A DNA stretch of 64,000 bases from assembly GCF_014648055.1 (NCBI RefSeq), contig NZ_BMQJ01000002.1:558001-622000 (forward strand), in the 5' to 3' direction. The translations under genes and the position numbers were made by a program. Below are positions 53,659-63,375 of the stretch, one piece after another. This DNA comes from Streptosporangium pseudovulgare. GTDB lineage: Bacteria > Actinomycetota > Actinomycetes > Streptosporangiales > Streptosporangiaceae. Every line of letters starts with the position of its first letter. Within the stretch, counting starts at the first letter, position 1. Below the pieces are notes generated by a model. The model was not told the DNA's origin. It was given only the letters and a program-made list of their open reading frames with translations, and did not search any database.

Positions 53659-53704
53659 TGGGCACCACCGGGTTCGAACCAGTGACATCTCGCTTGTGAG
53701 ACGA
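53659..53704 (-). pseudogene. 3' fragment of tRNA-Val
   Basis: These 46 bases match the 3' part of the intact tRNA-Val (55001-55046), from the discriminator to just past the anticodon loop, at 42 of 46 positions. The 5' half is missing. The T-arm GGTTCGAACC is intact. It marks one side of a 1.3-kb stretch bounded by the full tRNA. Confidence 0.8.
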
Positions 53705-53861
53705 TCCGGGCAGGTCCCCGACCAGGTTCGACCTGCGACTGTGGTCCCTGGCCCTCCACCGGCGGCCGGCCTTGTTCACGGTCGTCGTCACCCGGTTGGT
53801 CACCCGGAAAACGACCCCCACAGGCAAGGATCTTCTCCGGCCGGGTGTCCGGACTTCTTTC

Positions 53862-53884
53862 GTCGGTGGCGGCTGTGATCATGC
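53862..53884 (+). promoter_or_regulatory. Upstream element shared with the 51060 gene
   Basis: This is the second copy of the 23-bp element described at 51012. It lies 30 bp before the start of the repeat-protein gene. Confidence 0.65.
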
Positions 53885-53913
53885 TATGCAGATGATCGAT
53901 AAAGGACTGACAA

Positions 53914-54732
53914 ATGCAGCAGGAACCAGGGGCTTCAGGAACGAACGGCGGTACGGACACGGCTCACCTGACCGCGCGTGCTCGTGACAAGCGGGTCCGT
54001 ATCCGGCTGACCGTGGTGAGCGATCCCGCCACGCCTCCAGAGATCCTCCAGGCCATGGCGGCAGATCCTTCCCGCGCGGTCAGGCGCGCCCTGGCGGCCC
54101 GAACCGACGCACCCGGCGAGCTGCTGCGTGAGCTCGCCCGGGACCCGGATCTGAAGACCCGCCAGGCGCTTGTCGAGAACCCGGCATGCCCACCTGACGT
54201 ACTGATCATCCTGGTGGATGACCCTCACGGGCCGGTCCGGTGGTCACTGCCGGACCATCCGGGCACCGATATCGAAGTCCGCCGCGCCATCCGCCGATCC
54301 GTCGATGAGGATCTGCGTCGACTGCTCGCCGAGAGAAGCGGGCTGGACAAGGAGACGAACGCGGCGCTTGCCGCGGATCCTTCTCCAGCTGTCCGAGCAG
54401 GCTTGGCAGCGCACACCGACGATCCGGACCTCCTCGCCACCCTGACAGCCGACCCCGATCCCAAGGTCCGCGTCGGTGTCGCTCAGAACCCGCGCATCGC
54501 AACAGAGCGACATCGCCTTCTCGCCAACGACAGGTCCACGGCCGTCCGTACAGCCGCAGTGCGGTCAGGAAAACTCCCCTATGACGAGTTGCAGCGCCTT
54601 GCTCACGATCGATCTGCCGATGTGCGTTGGTGGCTGGCCACATGGCCCACGACGCCGGAACCCATCGTGCGGATTCTCGCTGACGATCCCCATCCCGACG
54701 TGGCGTCCCAGGCCCGGGCAAGACTTAGATAA
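53914..54732 (+). CDS. HEAT-like (variant leucine-rich) repeat protein
   Basis: A 272-residue helical-repeat protein made of about eight units of 22-26 residues, each with the pattern L-A-x-D-P-x-P-x-V-R: for example ADPSRAVRRALAART, TADPDPKVRVGVAQN and ADDPHPDVASQARARL. Such solenoids bind proteins or nucleic acids. The ATG has AAAGGA 8 nt before it. It is the only gene between the tRNA-Val copy fragments, suggesting it came or moved with them. Function unknown. Confidence 0.8.
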   Translation: MQQEPGASGTNGGTDTAHLTARARDKRVRIRLTVVSDPATPPEILQAMAADPSRAVRRALAARTDAPGELLRELARDPDLKTRQALVENPACPPDVLIILVDDPHGPVRWSLPDHPGTDIEVRRAIRRSVDEDLRRLLAERSGLDKETNAALAADPSPAVRAGLAAHTDDPDLLATLTADPDPKVRVGVAQNPRIATERHRLLANDRSTAVRTAAVRSGKLPYDELQRLAHDRSADVRWWLATWPTTPEPIVRILADDPHPDVASQARARLR

Positions 54733-54964
54733 AGCGCATGACCCGTTTGAACGCTTGGATATCGGGTCAACGACTCGTGCACCCGGGGGACGCCAGCGTA
54801 GAGCTTGCGCCAGGCCAGGCCAGGCCAGGACACGGACAGGAGTTCCCTCGGAGCCCTCTGCCACCGACGATGAGCAGGAAGATCGGCCCGGTCCAGGCGA
54901 CTCGCCGACACGGCGAGCGCTCACTGGACGACGAAGGCGCGACGCCGCCTCTGAAAACACGGAA

Positions 54965-54992
54965 CCCCTGACCTGTCTTCCCAGATCAGGGG
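54965..54992 (-). terminator. tRNA-Val terminator
   Basis: A 7-bp stem (54965-54971, CCCCTGA, with 54986-54992) lies just past the 3' end of the tRNA on the minus strand. Confidence 0.7.
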
Positions 54993-55000
54993 CCTTTCGG

Positions 55001-55072
55001 TGGGCACTACTGGGTTCGAACCAGTGACATCTCGCTTGTAAGGCGAGCGCTCTACCGCTGAGCTAAGCGCCC
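55001..55072 (-). tRNA. tRNA-Val (anticodon UAC)
   Basis: A full cloverleaf of 72 nt. The acceptor stem GGGCGCT pairs with AGTGCCC (one G-U); the anticodon stem CTCGC/GCGAG holds the loop CTTACAA with anticodon TAC; the T-loop GGTTCGAACC is standard. The discriminator is A. CCA is not encoded. It sits beside the ROK kinase gene and carries a partial copy of itself 1.34 kb away. Confidence 0.95.
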
Positions 55073-55105
55073 CGGGTCGTCCCGTCCGTGGGACGGGATA
55101 ACACC

Positions 55106-56122
55106 TTACGCCACGCCGGGGGATTTGGGCACATCAAGCCGCCAGGTGGCGCCCGCGCCGGGCTCTCCGGCCGCCCGCCAGCCCAGGAGGGCGGCGCCCA
55201 GCATGCCGGCGTTGACGCCGAGGGCGGCCCGGCGGATCGGCGGAGCCTCGCGGAAGGTCAGGAGCTCGCGCAGGCGACCGGACAGCGGGTCCGACAGCAG
55301 GGGGCCCGACTCGGCCAGGCCGCCGCCCAGGACGATCACCGAGGGGTCGAGGAGGAGGGTGTAGGTGGCCAGGGAGAGGGCGAGCGCCTCGACGGCCTCG
55401 CCCCAGATCTGCGTGGCCACCGGGTCGCCCGCCGCGGTCAGCGCCGCGACCTGCTCGGCCGTGACCGGCGTGCCGGCTCCGTCGACGGCCGCCGGAGCGG
55501 CCGGGAGGGGCAGGCCGGAGGGGGCGGGCGCGGCGAGGGAGGCGACGCGGGCCGCGTAGCGGCGGGCGACGGCCGAGGCGGAGGCGTAGGTCTCCAGGCA
55601 GCCGACCTGCCCGCAGGCGCACGTCTCGCCGTCGGGGAAGACGGGGATGTGGCCGATCTCGCCGCCCCATCCGGAGGCTCCGCCGTACGGCTCGCCGTTC
55701 ACGATCATCGCGCCCGCGATGCCGGTGCCGATGGGCAGGAAGAGGAAGTCGGAGGCCGTACGGCCGGCGCCGAGCACGCTCTCGGCGAGCCCGCCGGTGC
55801 GCACGTCGTGGCCGAGCATGACCGGGACGTCCAGCGGGACGAAGGCGGCGGCGGGGACGTCGCGCCAGCCGATGTTGGCCGAGTACAGCGCGGCGTCGGC
55901 GGTGACCAGGCCGGGTACGGCGAGGCCGACCCCGGCGGGGACGCCGTCGCCCCGGGCGGCGAGGTCGCCGATGAAGGACCTGATGGTCTCGACGACGGCC
56001 TCGGGGCCCTGCTCGCGCGGGGTGGCCCGGCGGTCGGTGAGGAGGATCTCACCGGCGCTCGTGACGAGCCCGCCCTTCATCGAGGTACCGCCGACGTCAA
56101 GGGCCACAACGAACGAGCTCAT
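55106..56122 (-). CDS. ROK-family sugar kinase
   Basis: A 338-residue ROK protein without the DNA-binding N-terminus, so a kinase rather than a repressor. It starts VVALDVGGTSMKGGLV (phosphate loop). The ROK zinc motif is complete: GHIPVFPDGETCACGQVGC, followed by LETYAS. Likely substrate is glucose or another hexose, or an N-acetyl sugar. The Met at 56122 is used rather than one four codons earlier. It lies close to tRNA-Val, pointing the same way. Confidence 0.88.
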   Translation of the reverse strand: MSSFVVALDVGGTSMKGGLVTSAGEILLTDRRATPREQGPEAVVETIRSFIGDLAARGDGVPAGVGLAVPGLVTADAALYSANIGWRDVPAAAFVPLDVPVMLGHDVRTGGLAESVLGAGRTASDFLFLPIGTGIAGAMIVNGEPYGGASGWGGEIGHIPVFPDGETCACGQVGCLETYASASAVARRYAARVASLAAPAPSGLPLPAAPAAVDGAGTPVTAEQVAALTAAGDPVATQIWGEAVEALALSLATYTLLLDPSVIVLGGGLAESGPLLSDPLSGRLRELLTFREAPPIRRAALGVNAGMLGAALLGWRAAGEPGAGATWRLDVPKSPGVA

Positions 56123-56224
56123 GCACGCATCCACCGGGTCGAAGGGGCGAGGCCGAGGCCGACCCTAGCGCATGGCCGATGACCTGTTACGTCCCGGATG
56201 CGGGTGAACGTCCCCGAAGAGAAG

Positions 56225-56560
56225 TCAGCGGGTGCGGCCGAGGACCCGTTCCAGGGCGGCCTGGACCTCGTCGGCCAGACCGGGAGCGCCCGATCCGCCG
56301 GGGACGGCGGTGTTCCCGGCGGGGGCGGGCCGTCCGGCCCGGGCGAGCCGCACGGCTCCGCAGGAACGGCACTCGACCTCGCCGAGCCGGCAGATGAGGG
56401 CGACGGACCCGCACGTGGCGCACGTGTCGAGGTCGAGGTCGTGGGCGCGCTGGCAGTCCGGGCAGATGAGCACCTGGGTCTCCCGGCGCACCCCGCGCTT
56501 CCACGGGCTGACGCCACGGACCGGGTCGGTCTGCCTGGCCCCGCAGGAGAAGCAGGGCAT
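56225..56560 (-). CDS. Zinc-ribbon protein
   Basis: A 111-residue protein with four CxxC pairs in the first 72 residues: CFSC, CPDC, CATC and CRSC, enough for two zinc ribbons. The tail is Gly/Ala/Pro-rich and then helical. It may bind nucleic acid or a protein partner; the family is not certain. Confidence 0.75.
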   Translation of the reverse strand: MPCFSCGARQTDPVRGVSPWKRGVRRETQVLICPDCQRAHDLDLDTCATCGSVALICRLGEVECRSCGAVRLARAGRPAPAGNTAVPGGSGAPGLADEVQAALERVLGRTR

Positions 56561-56627
56561 GATCGCCTCCGGGGGGTCGAGAGCGGCGGACGCCCCCCGG
56601 ACGTCCGCCGGATCACCGCTGGGGAGC

Positions 56628-57083
56628 TCAGAGCTCGGCGAGGACCTTCCGGTACTCGGCGATGTCGCGCGCCTCCGGAATCGGGTTCACCACGCTCCAC
56701 CGGACGATGCCGTCACCGTCGATGATGAAGGTGCCCCGGGTGGCGAGGCCCTTCTCCTCGTCGAACACACCGTACGCCTGTGCGACCTGACCGTGCGGCC
56801 AGAAGTCGGAGAGCAGGGGGAAGGTGTAGCCCTCCTGGTCGGCCCAGGCGCGGTGGGTGAACACCGAGTCCACCGAGACCGTCAGCACCTGGACGTCCTC
56901 GGGCGCGGTGGCGATGAACTCGTCGCGCAGCGCGCAGAGCTCGCCGTGGCAGATGCCGCTGAACGCGAGGGGATAGAAGATCAGCACGACCTTCTTGCCC
57001 CGGTGGTCGGAGAGCTTGACCGGGGTCCCGTGCTGATCCTTCAGCTCGAAGTCCGGAGCCGGGGAACCTACCTCGACCGCCAT
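56628..57083 (-). CDS. Peroxiredoxin, AhpE-like
   Basis: A 151-residue thioredoxin-fold peroxidase that reduces peroxides and peroxynitrite. The peroxidatic Cys45 is in FYPLAFSGICHGELC, with a second Cys50 that may resolve it. The ATG at 57083 follows AAAGGACC; a longer reading adds 20 residues without support. It is followed by the zinc-ribbon gene and preceded by DUF3052, an arrangement I recall from other actinomycetes beside aceE. Confidence 0.9.
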   Translation of the reverse strand: MAVEVGSPAPDFELKDQHGTPVKLSDHRGKKVVLIFYPLAFSGICHGELCALRDEFIATAPEDVQVLTVSVDSVFTHRAWADQEGYTFPLLSDFWPHGQVAQAYGVFDEEKGLATRGTFIIDGDGIVRWSVVNPIPEARDIAEYRKVLAEL

Positions 57084-57166
57084 GTCGAAAGGTCCTTTCG
57101 TCGGATGATGGGCGACACCATCATCCTGCCGTACGACTCGCATGAGCCGTACGGCAGGGCGGACCC

Positions 57167-57595
57167 CTACCGGCGGGTCCGCGGAGGAGCCAGTCGGGTG
57201 CCCGACCAGTCAGGAGCGGCGCTGATGCTGCTGGTCTGCGAGAGACCGGCGGTCGTGGCGTCCTCTCCGATGTCGCTGGGCTCAACGTGGCCTTCGCGGC
57301 CGGCCTTGGGAGTGAGCAGCCAGATCTGGCCGCCTGCACTCAGGTTGGTCAGCACCCCGCTGAGGGCGTCGAACAGATCGCCGTCACCGTCACGCCACCA
57401 CAGCAGCACGACGTCGACGACGTCCTCGTAGTCTTCGTCGACCAGCTCGTTGCCGGTCAGCTCCTCGATGGAGTCGCGCAGATCGTCGTCGGCGTCCTCA
57501 TCCCAGCCGACTTCCTGCACCACCTGACCCGGCTTGAGGCCGAGTCTTTCGGCCAGGCCGCGTTCGCCCCGAGCCTGACCCGCGGTCGCGCTCAC
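57167..57595 (-). CDS. DUF3052-family protein
   Basis: A 142-residue acidic protein. The core (about 12-115) has the family layout: LAERLGLKPGQVVQEVGWDE, then acidic DEDYEDVVDVVLLWWRDGDGDLFDAL, then GGQIWLLTPKAGREGHVE. The C-terminus is Ser/Ala-rich and variable. The family is found near aceE and peroxiredoxin genes in actinomycetes; its activity is unknown. Confidence 0.85.
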   Translation of the reverse strand: MSATAGQARGERGLAERLGLKPGQVVQEVGWDEDADDDLRDSIEELTGNELVDEDYEDVVDVVLLWWRDGDGDLFDALSGVLTNLSAGGQIWLLTPKAGREGHVEPSDIGEDATTAGLSQTSSISAAPDWSGTRLAPPRTRR

Positions 57596-57718
57596 GTTTG
57601 TCCCTCCTGCTTGAATGTCACCGCAATCGCACGGTGCTCAGAATGCTTCGGCACAGTCCACACGCTGTGACCCTCGGTCGTCAACGGTCGCCACGGCAAC
57701 GAGTGGGCTACGTATGAA

Positions 57719-58126
57719 TTAGTCCGACAAAAATGACAAACGGACCTGGCGTTCCGGATTGTCGACGTTGAGATCCACCAGGGCGATGGACTGCCAGGTG
57801 CCCAGCGCGAGCCGTCCGGACAGGACCGGGACGGTCGCGTAGGGAGGGATGAGAGCCGGCATGACATGCGAGCGCCCATGCCCCCTGGATCCGTGTGCAT
57901 GCTTCCACCGGTCGTCGGCCGGCAGAAGGTCCTCCAACGCCGCGAGCAGGTCGTCGTCACTGCCCGAGCCGAGCTCGATCAGCGCGATCCCCGCGGTGGC
58001 GTGGGGGACGAAGACGTGCAACAGCCCGTCTCCCCCGCATGAGCGGACGAAGCTCTCGCACTCGGAGGTGATGTCATGGATCCGCTCACGGGAACCGGTC
58101 ACCACCTCGATCGTCTGAGATCTCAC
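57719..58126 (-). CDS. YjbQ/UPF0047 family protein
   Basis: A 135-residue protein of the YjbQ family, which has been reported to have thiamine-phosphate synthase activity in some bacteria. Conserved elements are LLHVFVPHATAGIALIE, the acidic DDDLLAALEDLLP, then HGRSHVMPALI and WQSIALVDLN. The GTG at 58126 follows an AGGATCGAG-type site and gives the typical family length. It stands alone before aceE, divergent. Confidence 0.88.
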   Translation of the reverse strand: MRSQTIEVVTGSRERIHDITSECESFVRSCGGDGLLHVFVPHATAGIALIELGSGSDDDLLAALEDLLPADDRWKHAHGSRGHGRSHVMPALIPPYATVPVLSGRLALGTWQSIALVDLNVDNPERQVRLSFLSD

Positions 58127-58679
58127 ATACTCGATCCTACGATCCGCGCTGAGCTGGGACGACGACCCCGCCCCATTCACCGGGGCGGCGGGGGGCGGTC
58201 GTGGCGGGAAATTCGCCGCTCAAACCGCTTCACCCCGGCTTCGCGCATCATTATCGTCACGATCCCACAAAGATCTTTCGCATTCTCGTGAACGGCCCGC
58301 CGTGGAATCCCCGGGGAATGCGGCGATCCCGGCCCGGCCTCACGGTCCGGTCCCGCGGCCCGGCCGTCACGGGCCGCCGGACCGGGGGGTTCGCCGGACG
58401 CGGCCCGGTCCGCGCGGCACCGCCCGGACGCCCCAGGGCCCGGGCCCGGCTAGATTCGTACGGCGGGGGCGGATCCGCCCCGCCCATGGAAAAGGGCCGG
58501 GCAGCGTGTACCCTGTGGGGGAAATTCGTCCTACCATCGGTGGTCTAGGCCATTTTCACGCCCCTGCCAGCGGGGACCTCCTGGTTACCGGTCAGTAGAG
58601 ATGCACTTTCCGGGGTAAGCGACCAGGATGGAAGACGACCTACACCAGACAAAAGTCCATCCTCGGAAGGCGAGACCCA
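58127..58679. other. Divergent promoter region before aceE (553 bp)
   Basis: No gene is supported here. The 200 bp before aceE are less GC-rich and include a GGAAGG ribosome site. A GC hairpin at about 58168-58188 (CCGCCCC arms) lies on the YjbQ side. Confidence 0.5.
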
Positions 58680-61427
58680 GTGGCTTCCGGACGCCAGCGT
58701 TTCTCGATCATCAGTGACGGCCTACCCAGCCAGCTTCCTGATGTCGACCCCAGCGAGACCCAGGAGTGGCTCGAGTCCCTCGACAACGTCGTCAAGACGG
58801 AGGGACGGACCCGGGCCCGTTATTTGATGCTCCGCCTGCTGGAGCGGGCCCGGGAGCACCAGGTCGGCGTCCCCGGCCTGCGCAGCACCGACTACATCAA
58901 CACGATCCCGCCGGAGCGCGAGCCCTGGTTCCCCGGCGACGAGTACGTCGAGCGGCGGATCCGCGCCTACATCCGGTGGAACGCGGCGGTCATGGTCACC
59001 CGGGCCAACGCCCGCACCAACGTCGGCGGCCACATCGCGACCTACGCCTCGGCCGCCTCTCTCTACGAGGTGGGCTTCAACCACTTCTTCCGCGGCAAGG
59101 ACCACGGCGAGTCGGGCGACCAGGTCTTCATCCAGGGCCACGCCGCGCCCGGCATCTACGCCCGCGCCTTCCTGGAGGGCCGTCTCAACGAGACCCAGCT
59201 CGACGCCTTCCGGCAGGAGCTGTCGCACGGCATCCGGGGCCTGCCGTCCTACCCGCACCCGCGGCTGATGCCCGACTTCTGGGAGTTCCCCACGGTCTCC
59301 ATGGGCCTGGGCCCGATCTCGGCCATCTACCAGGCGCGGTTCAACCGCTACCTGCTGAACCGGAAGATCAAGGACACCAGTCGCAGCCACGTCTGGTGCT
59401 TCCTCGGCGACGGCGAGATGGACGAGCCCGAGTCGCTCGGCGCGATCGGCGTGGCCGCCCGCGAGGAGCTCGACAACCTCACGTTCGTCATCAACTGCAA
59501 CCTGCAGCGCCTCGACGGCCCGGTCCGCGGCAACGGAAAGATCATCCAGGAGCTGGAGTCCTACTTCCGCGGCGCCGGCTGGAACGTCATCAAGGTCGTC
59601 TGGGGCCGCGACTGGGACCCGCTGCTGGCGGCCGACGTCGACGGCGTCCTGGTCAACAAGATGAACACCGTGCCCGACGGCCAGTTCCAGACCTACTCCG
59701 TCGAGTCCGGCTCCTACATCCGCGAGAGCTTCTTCGGCGACGACCCGCGGCTGCGCAAGATGGTCGAGCACCTGTCGGACGAGGACATCCGCAAGCTCTC
59801 GCGCGGCGGTCACGACTACCGCAAGGTCTACGCGGCCTACAAGGCGGCCCGCGAGCACGTCGGCCAGCCGACGGTCATCCTCGCCCAGACCATCAAGGGC
59901 TGGACCCTGGGCAAGGACTTCGAGGCGCGCAACGCGACGCACCAGATGAAGAAGATGACCAAGGCCGAGCTCAAGGAGTTCCGGGACCGGCTCTACCTGC
60001 CGATCCCCGACTCCGCCCTCGAGGCCGACCTGCCGCCCTACTTCCACCCGGGCGAGAACGACCCCGAGATCGAGTACATGAAGGAGCGCCGCGCGGCCCT
60101 GGGCGGAGTCCTGCCCAAGCGCGTGGTCCGCGCCAAGCCGGTCAAGCTGCCCGGCGACGCCGCCTACGCGCAGCTGAAGAAGGGCTCCGGCAAGCAGAAC
60201 GTCGCCACCACCATGGCGTTCGTCCGCCTGCTCAAGGACCTCATCCGCGACAAGGAGATCGGCCACCGGTTCGTGCCGATCATCCCCGACGAGGCCCGCA
60301 CCTTCGGTCTCGACGCGATCTTCCCGACCGCGAAGATCTACTCGCCGCACGGCCAGACCTACGAGGCCGTCGACCGCGAGCTGCTGCTGTCGTACAAGGA
60401 GTCGACCGAGGGTCAGATCCTGCACGAGGGCATCAGCGAGTCCGGCTCCATGGCCTCGGCGATCGCGGCGGGCACGGCGTACGCCACGCACGGCGAGCAC
60501 ATGATCCCGGTCTACATCTTCTACTCGATGTTCGGCTGGCAGCGCACCGCCGACCAGATGTGGCAGCTCGCCGACCAGATGGGCCGGGGCTTCCTGCTCG
60601 GCGCCACGGCCGGCCGCACCACGCTGAACGGCGAGGGCCTGCAGCACGAGGACGGCCACACCCCGCTGACCGCCTCCACCAACCCGGCGGCGGTGTCCTA
60701 CGACCCGTCGTGGGCCTTCGAGGTGGCGCACATCGTCAAGGACGGCCTGCGGAGGATGTACGGGGAGGACCCCGAGAACATCTTCTACTACCTGACCGTC
60801 TACAACGAGCCCTACCCCCAGCCGGCCGAGCCCGAGGGCCTCGACGTCGAGGGCCTGCTGAAGGGCCTCTACCGGTACGCCGCGGCGCCCGCCGTGGCGG
60901 GGCCGAAGGCCAACATCCTGTCCTCCGGCGTGGCCGGTCCCTGGGCCGTGGAGGCCCAGCGCATGCTGGCCGAGGACTGGGGCGTGGCGGCCGAGGTGTG
61001 GTCGGCCACCTCCTGGACGGAGCTGCGCCGCGAGGCGCTGGCCGCCGAGGAGCACAACCTGCTCAACCCCGACGCCGAGCGGCGGGTGCCGTACGTGACG
61101 CAGGCGCTGTCGCGGGCCGAGGGCCCGTTCGTCGGCGTCAGCGACTACATGCGCGCCGTGCAGGACCAGATCGCCCAGTGGGTCCCGGGTGACTGGACCT
61201 CCCTCGGCACCGACGGCTTCGGCCTGTCGGACACCCGGTCGGCGCTGCGCCGCCACTTCCACGTGGACGCCGCCTCCATCACCCTCGCCGTGCTCACCCA
61301 GCTGGTCCAGCGGGGCGAGCTGGACGAGGAGGTGCTGCGCGAGGCCATCGTGAAGTACCACCTGAAGAACGGCGTGACCGAGGCCGGCGGGATCGAGAGC
61401 AACGACACCCAGTCCATGGGACTGTGA
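58680..61427 (+). CDS. aceE: Pyruvate dehydrogenase E1 component (homodimeric)
   Basis: A 915-residue thiamine-diphosphate-dependent E1 enzyme that decarboxylates pyruvate for acetyl-CoA synthesis. The N-terminal domain has the ThDP motif [13 protein letters not shown], ending in the metal-binding NCNLQRLDG segment. The middle domain holds [20 protein letters not shown]; the C-terminal domain is complete. Length matches the usual 890-920. The GTG has GGAAGG 9 nt upstream. A strong terminator follows directly. No E2 or E3 genes are in the window, as often in actinomycetes. Confidence 0.95.
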   Translation: MASGRQRFSIISDGLPSQLPDVDPSETQEWLESLDNVVKTEGRTRARYLMLRLLERAREHQVGVPGLRSTDYINTIPPEREPWFPGDEYVERRIRAYIRWNAAVMVTRANARTNVGGHIATYASAASLYEVGFNHFFRGKDHGESGDQVFIQGHAAPGIYARAFLEGRLNETQLDAFRQELSHGIRGLPSYPHPRLMPDFWEFPTVSMGLGPISAIYQARFNRYLLNRKIKDTSRSHVWCFLGDGEMDEPESLGAIGVAAREELDNLTFVINCNLQRLDGPVRGNGKIIQELESYFRGAGWNVIKVVWGRDWDPLLAADVDGVLVNKMNTVPDGQFQTYSVESGSYIRESFFGDDPRLRKMVEHLSDEDIRKLSRGGHDYRKVYAAYKAAREHVGQPTVILAQTIKGWTLGKDFEARNATHQMKKMTKAELKEFRDRLYLPIPDSALEADLPPYFHPGENDPEIEYMKERRAALGGVLPKRVVRAKPVKLPGDAAYAQLKKGSGKQNVATTMAFVRLLKDLIRDKEIGHRFVPIIPDEARTFGLDAIFPTAKIYSPHGQTYEAVDRELLLSYKESTEGQILHEGISESGSMASAIAAGTAYATHGEHMIPVYIFYSMFGWQRTADQMWQLADQMGRGFLLGATAGRTTLNGEGLQHEDGHTPLTASTNPAAVSYDPSWAFEVAHIVKDGLRRMYGEDPENIFYYLTVYNEPYPQPAEPEGLDVEGLLKGLYRYAAAPAVAGPKANILSSGVAGPWAVEAQRMLAEDWGVAAEVWSATSWTELRREALAAEEHNLLNPDAERRVPYVTQALSRAEGPFVGVSDYMRAVQDQIAQWVPGDWTSLGTDGFGLSDTRSALRRHFHVDAASITLAVLTQLVQRGELDEEVLREAIVKYHLKNGVTEAGGIESNDTQSMGL

Positions 61428-61433
61428 CGTGAC

Positions 61434-61470
61434 GCCGGGCGGGTCCTTTTTTTGAAAGGGCCCGCCCGGC
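61434..61470 (+). terminator. aceE terminator with T-tract
   Basis: A 16-bp stem (61434-61449 with 61455-61470, one G-U pair) has a TTTTG loop and starts just past the aceE stop. It is the most canonical terminator in the window. Confidence 0.85.
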
Positions 61471-61516
61471 TAGTGTTGGATCGCTTCCCCCGGCGTCCGA
61501 ATCGAGGGAGCATCAC

Positions 61517-63100
61517 GTGCGAAAAGTCCTGGCGGTGGCGACCGCGGCCACCGTCCTGTCCGGCCTGTTGACCGCCTGCAGCGACCCGGCCCTTAACAGC
61601 GGACTCGGTCCCGCCGACCCGTCCTCACCGGCCGGGGGGACCGCCGCGCCGTCGGGGACGACCGGGACGGCGGGCGCGACCGGGACGGCCGGGCGCATCG
61701 CGTGGGGGCCCTGCACCGACGTCCGGGGACCGAACGGGCAGGTCCCGGCCAAGCCCGACGCCACCCTGCGGTGCGGCTCGCTGCGGGTGCCGCTCGACTA
61801 CGCCAAGCCGGACGGCGAGACGCTGGACATCGCGATGATCCGCATCCCGGCGACCGACCAGGCCCGGCGGATCGGCTCCCTGGTCTTCAACTTCGGCGGC
61901 CCCGGCGCCTCCGGCGTCGACACCATGGCCCAGGCCGCCAAGGCGTTCGCCAGCCTCAACACCCGCTACGACCTGGTCAGCTTCGACCCGCGCGGAGTGG
62001 AGCGCAGCTCCGGCGTCAGGTGCGACGGCGAGCAGGTCATGGACCGCTACACCTCGATGAACACGATCGCCGTCACCCAGGCGGACTGGGACCGGCAGGA
62101 ACGCATCATCAAGGACTTCGCCGCCGCCTGCGAGCGGACCTCCGGGAAGATCCTGCCCTACGTCGGCACGGTGAACGCCGCCCGCGACATGGACCGGATG
62201 CGCGAGGCGCTCGGCGAGCCGAAGCTCAACTACTTCGGCATCTCCTACGGCACGCAGCTCGGCGCCGTCTACGCCACCGAGTTCCCCAAGAACGTGGGCC
62301 GCTTCGTGCTGGACGCCCCGCTGGACCCGAGCGTCTCGATGAACAGGCGCACCGTGGTGCAGTCGGCCGGGTTCCAGCACGCCTACGACGACTTCCTGAA
62401 GGACTGCATCAAGGGGCCCGGCCGGTGCGACATCGGCGCCGACCGGACCATCGCGAACAAGAACGTCGAGAAGTTCATGGGCGACGTGGAGGACAAGCCG
62501 CTCAAGGTCGGTTCCCGCGAGCTCACCCAGGGGCTGGCCAACACCGGCGTCGCCGCCGCGCTGTACTCGAAGCTGACGTGGCCGCTGCTGGAGCAGGGGC
62601 TGAACATGGCCTTCAGCGACGACGGGCGGCTCCTGCTCAGCCTCGCCGACAACTACAACGGGCGCCTGCCCGACGGGTCCTACACGACCCTCATGAGCAG
62701 CTTCCCGGCCATCAGCTGCGCGGACACCGCCGAGCGGCCGGACCTCGCGCAGCTGAAGCGCACCCAGCGGGAGGCGCTGAAGGTCTCCCCGCTGTTCGGC
62801 AGCGCGGGCATGGGGCTGATCTGCTCCTCCTGGCCGGTCAAGGGCAGCAACCAGGCCAGGAAGGTGGACGCGGCCGGTTCCGCGCCGATCGTGGTGATCG
62901 GCGGCACCGGCGACCCGGCCACGCCGTACGAGTGGGCGCCGAAGCTGACCGAGCAGCTCGGCACGGGGGTGCTGGTCACCTACAAGGGCGAGGGCCACGG
63001 GGCGTACATCTCCGGCGACCAGTGCGTCAAGAAGGTGACCGACAAGTATCTGCTCGAAGGGGAGGTCCCCGCCAAGGGCACCACCTGCGCGGCCTCCTGA
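61517..63100 (+). CDS. Lipoprotein tripeptidyl aminopeptidase-like hydrolase (S33)
   Basis: A 527-residue exported alpha/beta hydrolase of the S33/Tap type that removes N-terminal peptides outside the cell. The signal peptide ends in the lipobox LTAC with Cys21, so it is a membrane-anchored lipoprotein. The nucleophile Ser is in YFGISYGTQLG, the His in GEGHGAYIS, and a GGPGASG oxyanion motif lies before the Ser. The GTG at 61517 is used. It ends before a 10-bp hairpin at 63227. Confidence 0.9.
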   Translation: MRKVLAVATAATVLSGLLTACSDPALNSGLGPADPSSPAGGTAAPSGTTGTAGATGTAGRIAWGPCTDVRGPNGQVPAKPDATLRCGSLRVPLDYAKPDGETLDIAMIRIPATDQARRIGSLVFNFGGPGASGVDTMAQAAKAFASLNTRYDLVSFDPRGVERSSGVRCDGEQVMDRYTSMNTIAVTQADWDRQERIIKDFAAACERTSGKILPYVGTVNAARDMDRMREALGEPKLNYFGISYGTQLGAVYATEFPKNVGRFVLDAPLDPSVSMNRRTVVQSAGFQHAYDDFLKDCIKGPGRCDIGADRTIANKNVEKFMGDVEDKPLKVGSRELTQGLANTGVAAALYSKLTWPLLEQGLNMAFSDDGRLLLSLADNYNGRLPDGSYTTLMSSFPAISCADTAERPDLAQLKRTQREALKVSPLFGSAGMGLICSSWPVKGSNQARKVDAAGSAPIVVIGGTGDPATPYEWAPKLTEQLGTGVLVTYKGEGHGAYISGDQCVKKVTDKYLLEGEVPAKGTTCAAS

Positions 63101-63226
63101 CCTCCCGCCTCCCGCGCCGGGCCTGCGGTCCCGCTCTCCGCGGAGCCGTACGGCCCGGCGACGGCTTCGGAGGCGGCCCCGAACGCGGTCAACGCCGCCG
63201 CCGTGGAAAGCGGGGTCGGTGCGTCC

Positions 63227-63251
63227 CGTGCCTGCCGGTCAGGCAGGCACG
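63227..63251 (+). terminator. Hairpin after the S33 gene
   Basis: A 10-bp perfect stem (63227-63236 with 63242-63251) closes a GGTCA loop, 126 bases past the stop. Confidence 0.55.
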
Positions 63252-63341
63252 AGGTGTCCCGCGTCTCCTCCCGGACCCCCCTCCCCCGCGTGCCCTCCCG
63301 GATCCGCCAGAATGGCGCACAGCGAGGGAGAACCCACCTCG

Positions 63342-63365
63342 TGGAGACCTGGAGACCTGGAGACG
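63342..63365 (+). repeat. 8-bp repeat TGGAGACC, three copies, at the GNAT ribosome site
   Basis: Units start at 63342, 63350 and 63358 (the last ends in G). They provide several GGAG sequences just before the ATG at 63376. A change in copy number could alter the spacing to the start. Confidence 0.75.
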
Positions 63366-63375
63366 GGGGCTGCTC

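Noticed and set aside
53659..53704. A second functional tRNA-Val
   Set aside because: Only the 3' half is present, so it cannot fold as a tRNA.
58722..61361. An 879-codon minus-strand frame opposite aceE
   Set aside because: Antisense shadow of aceE, no recognisable motif.
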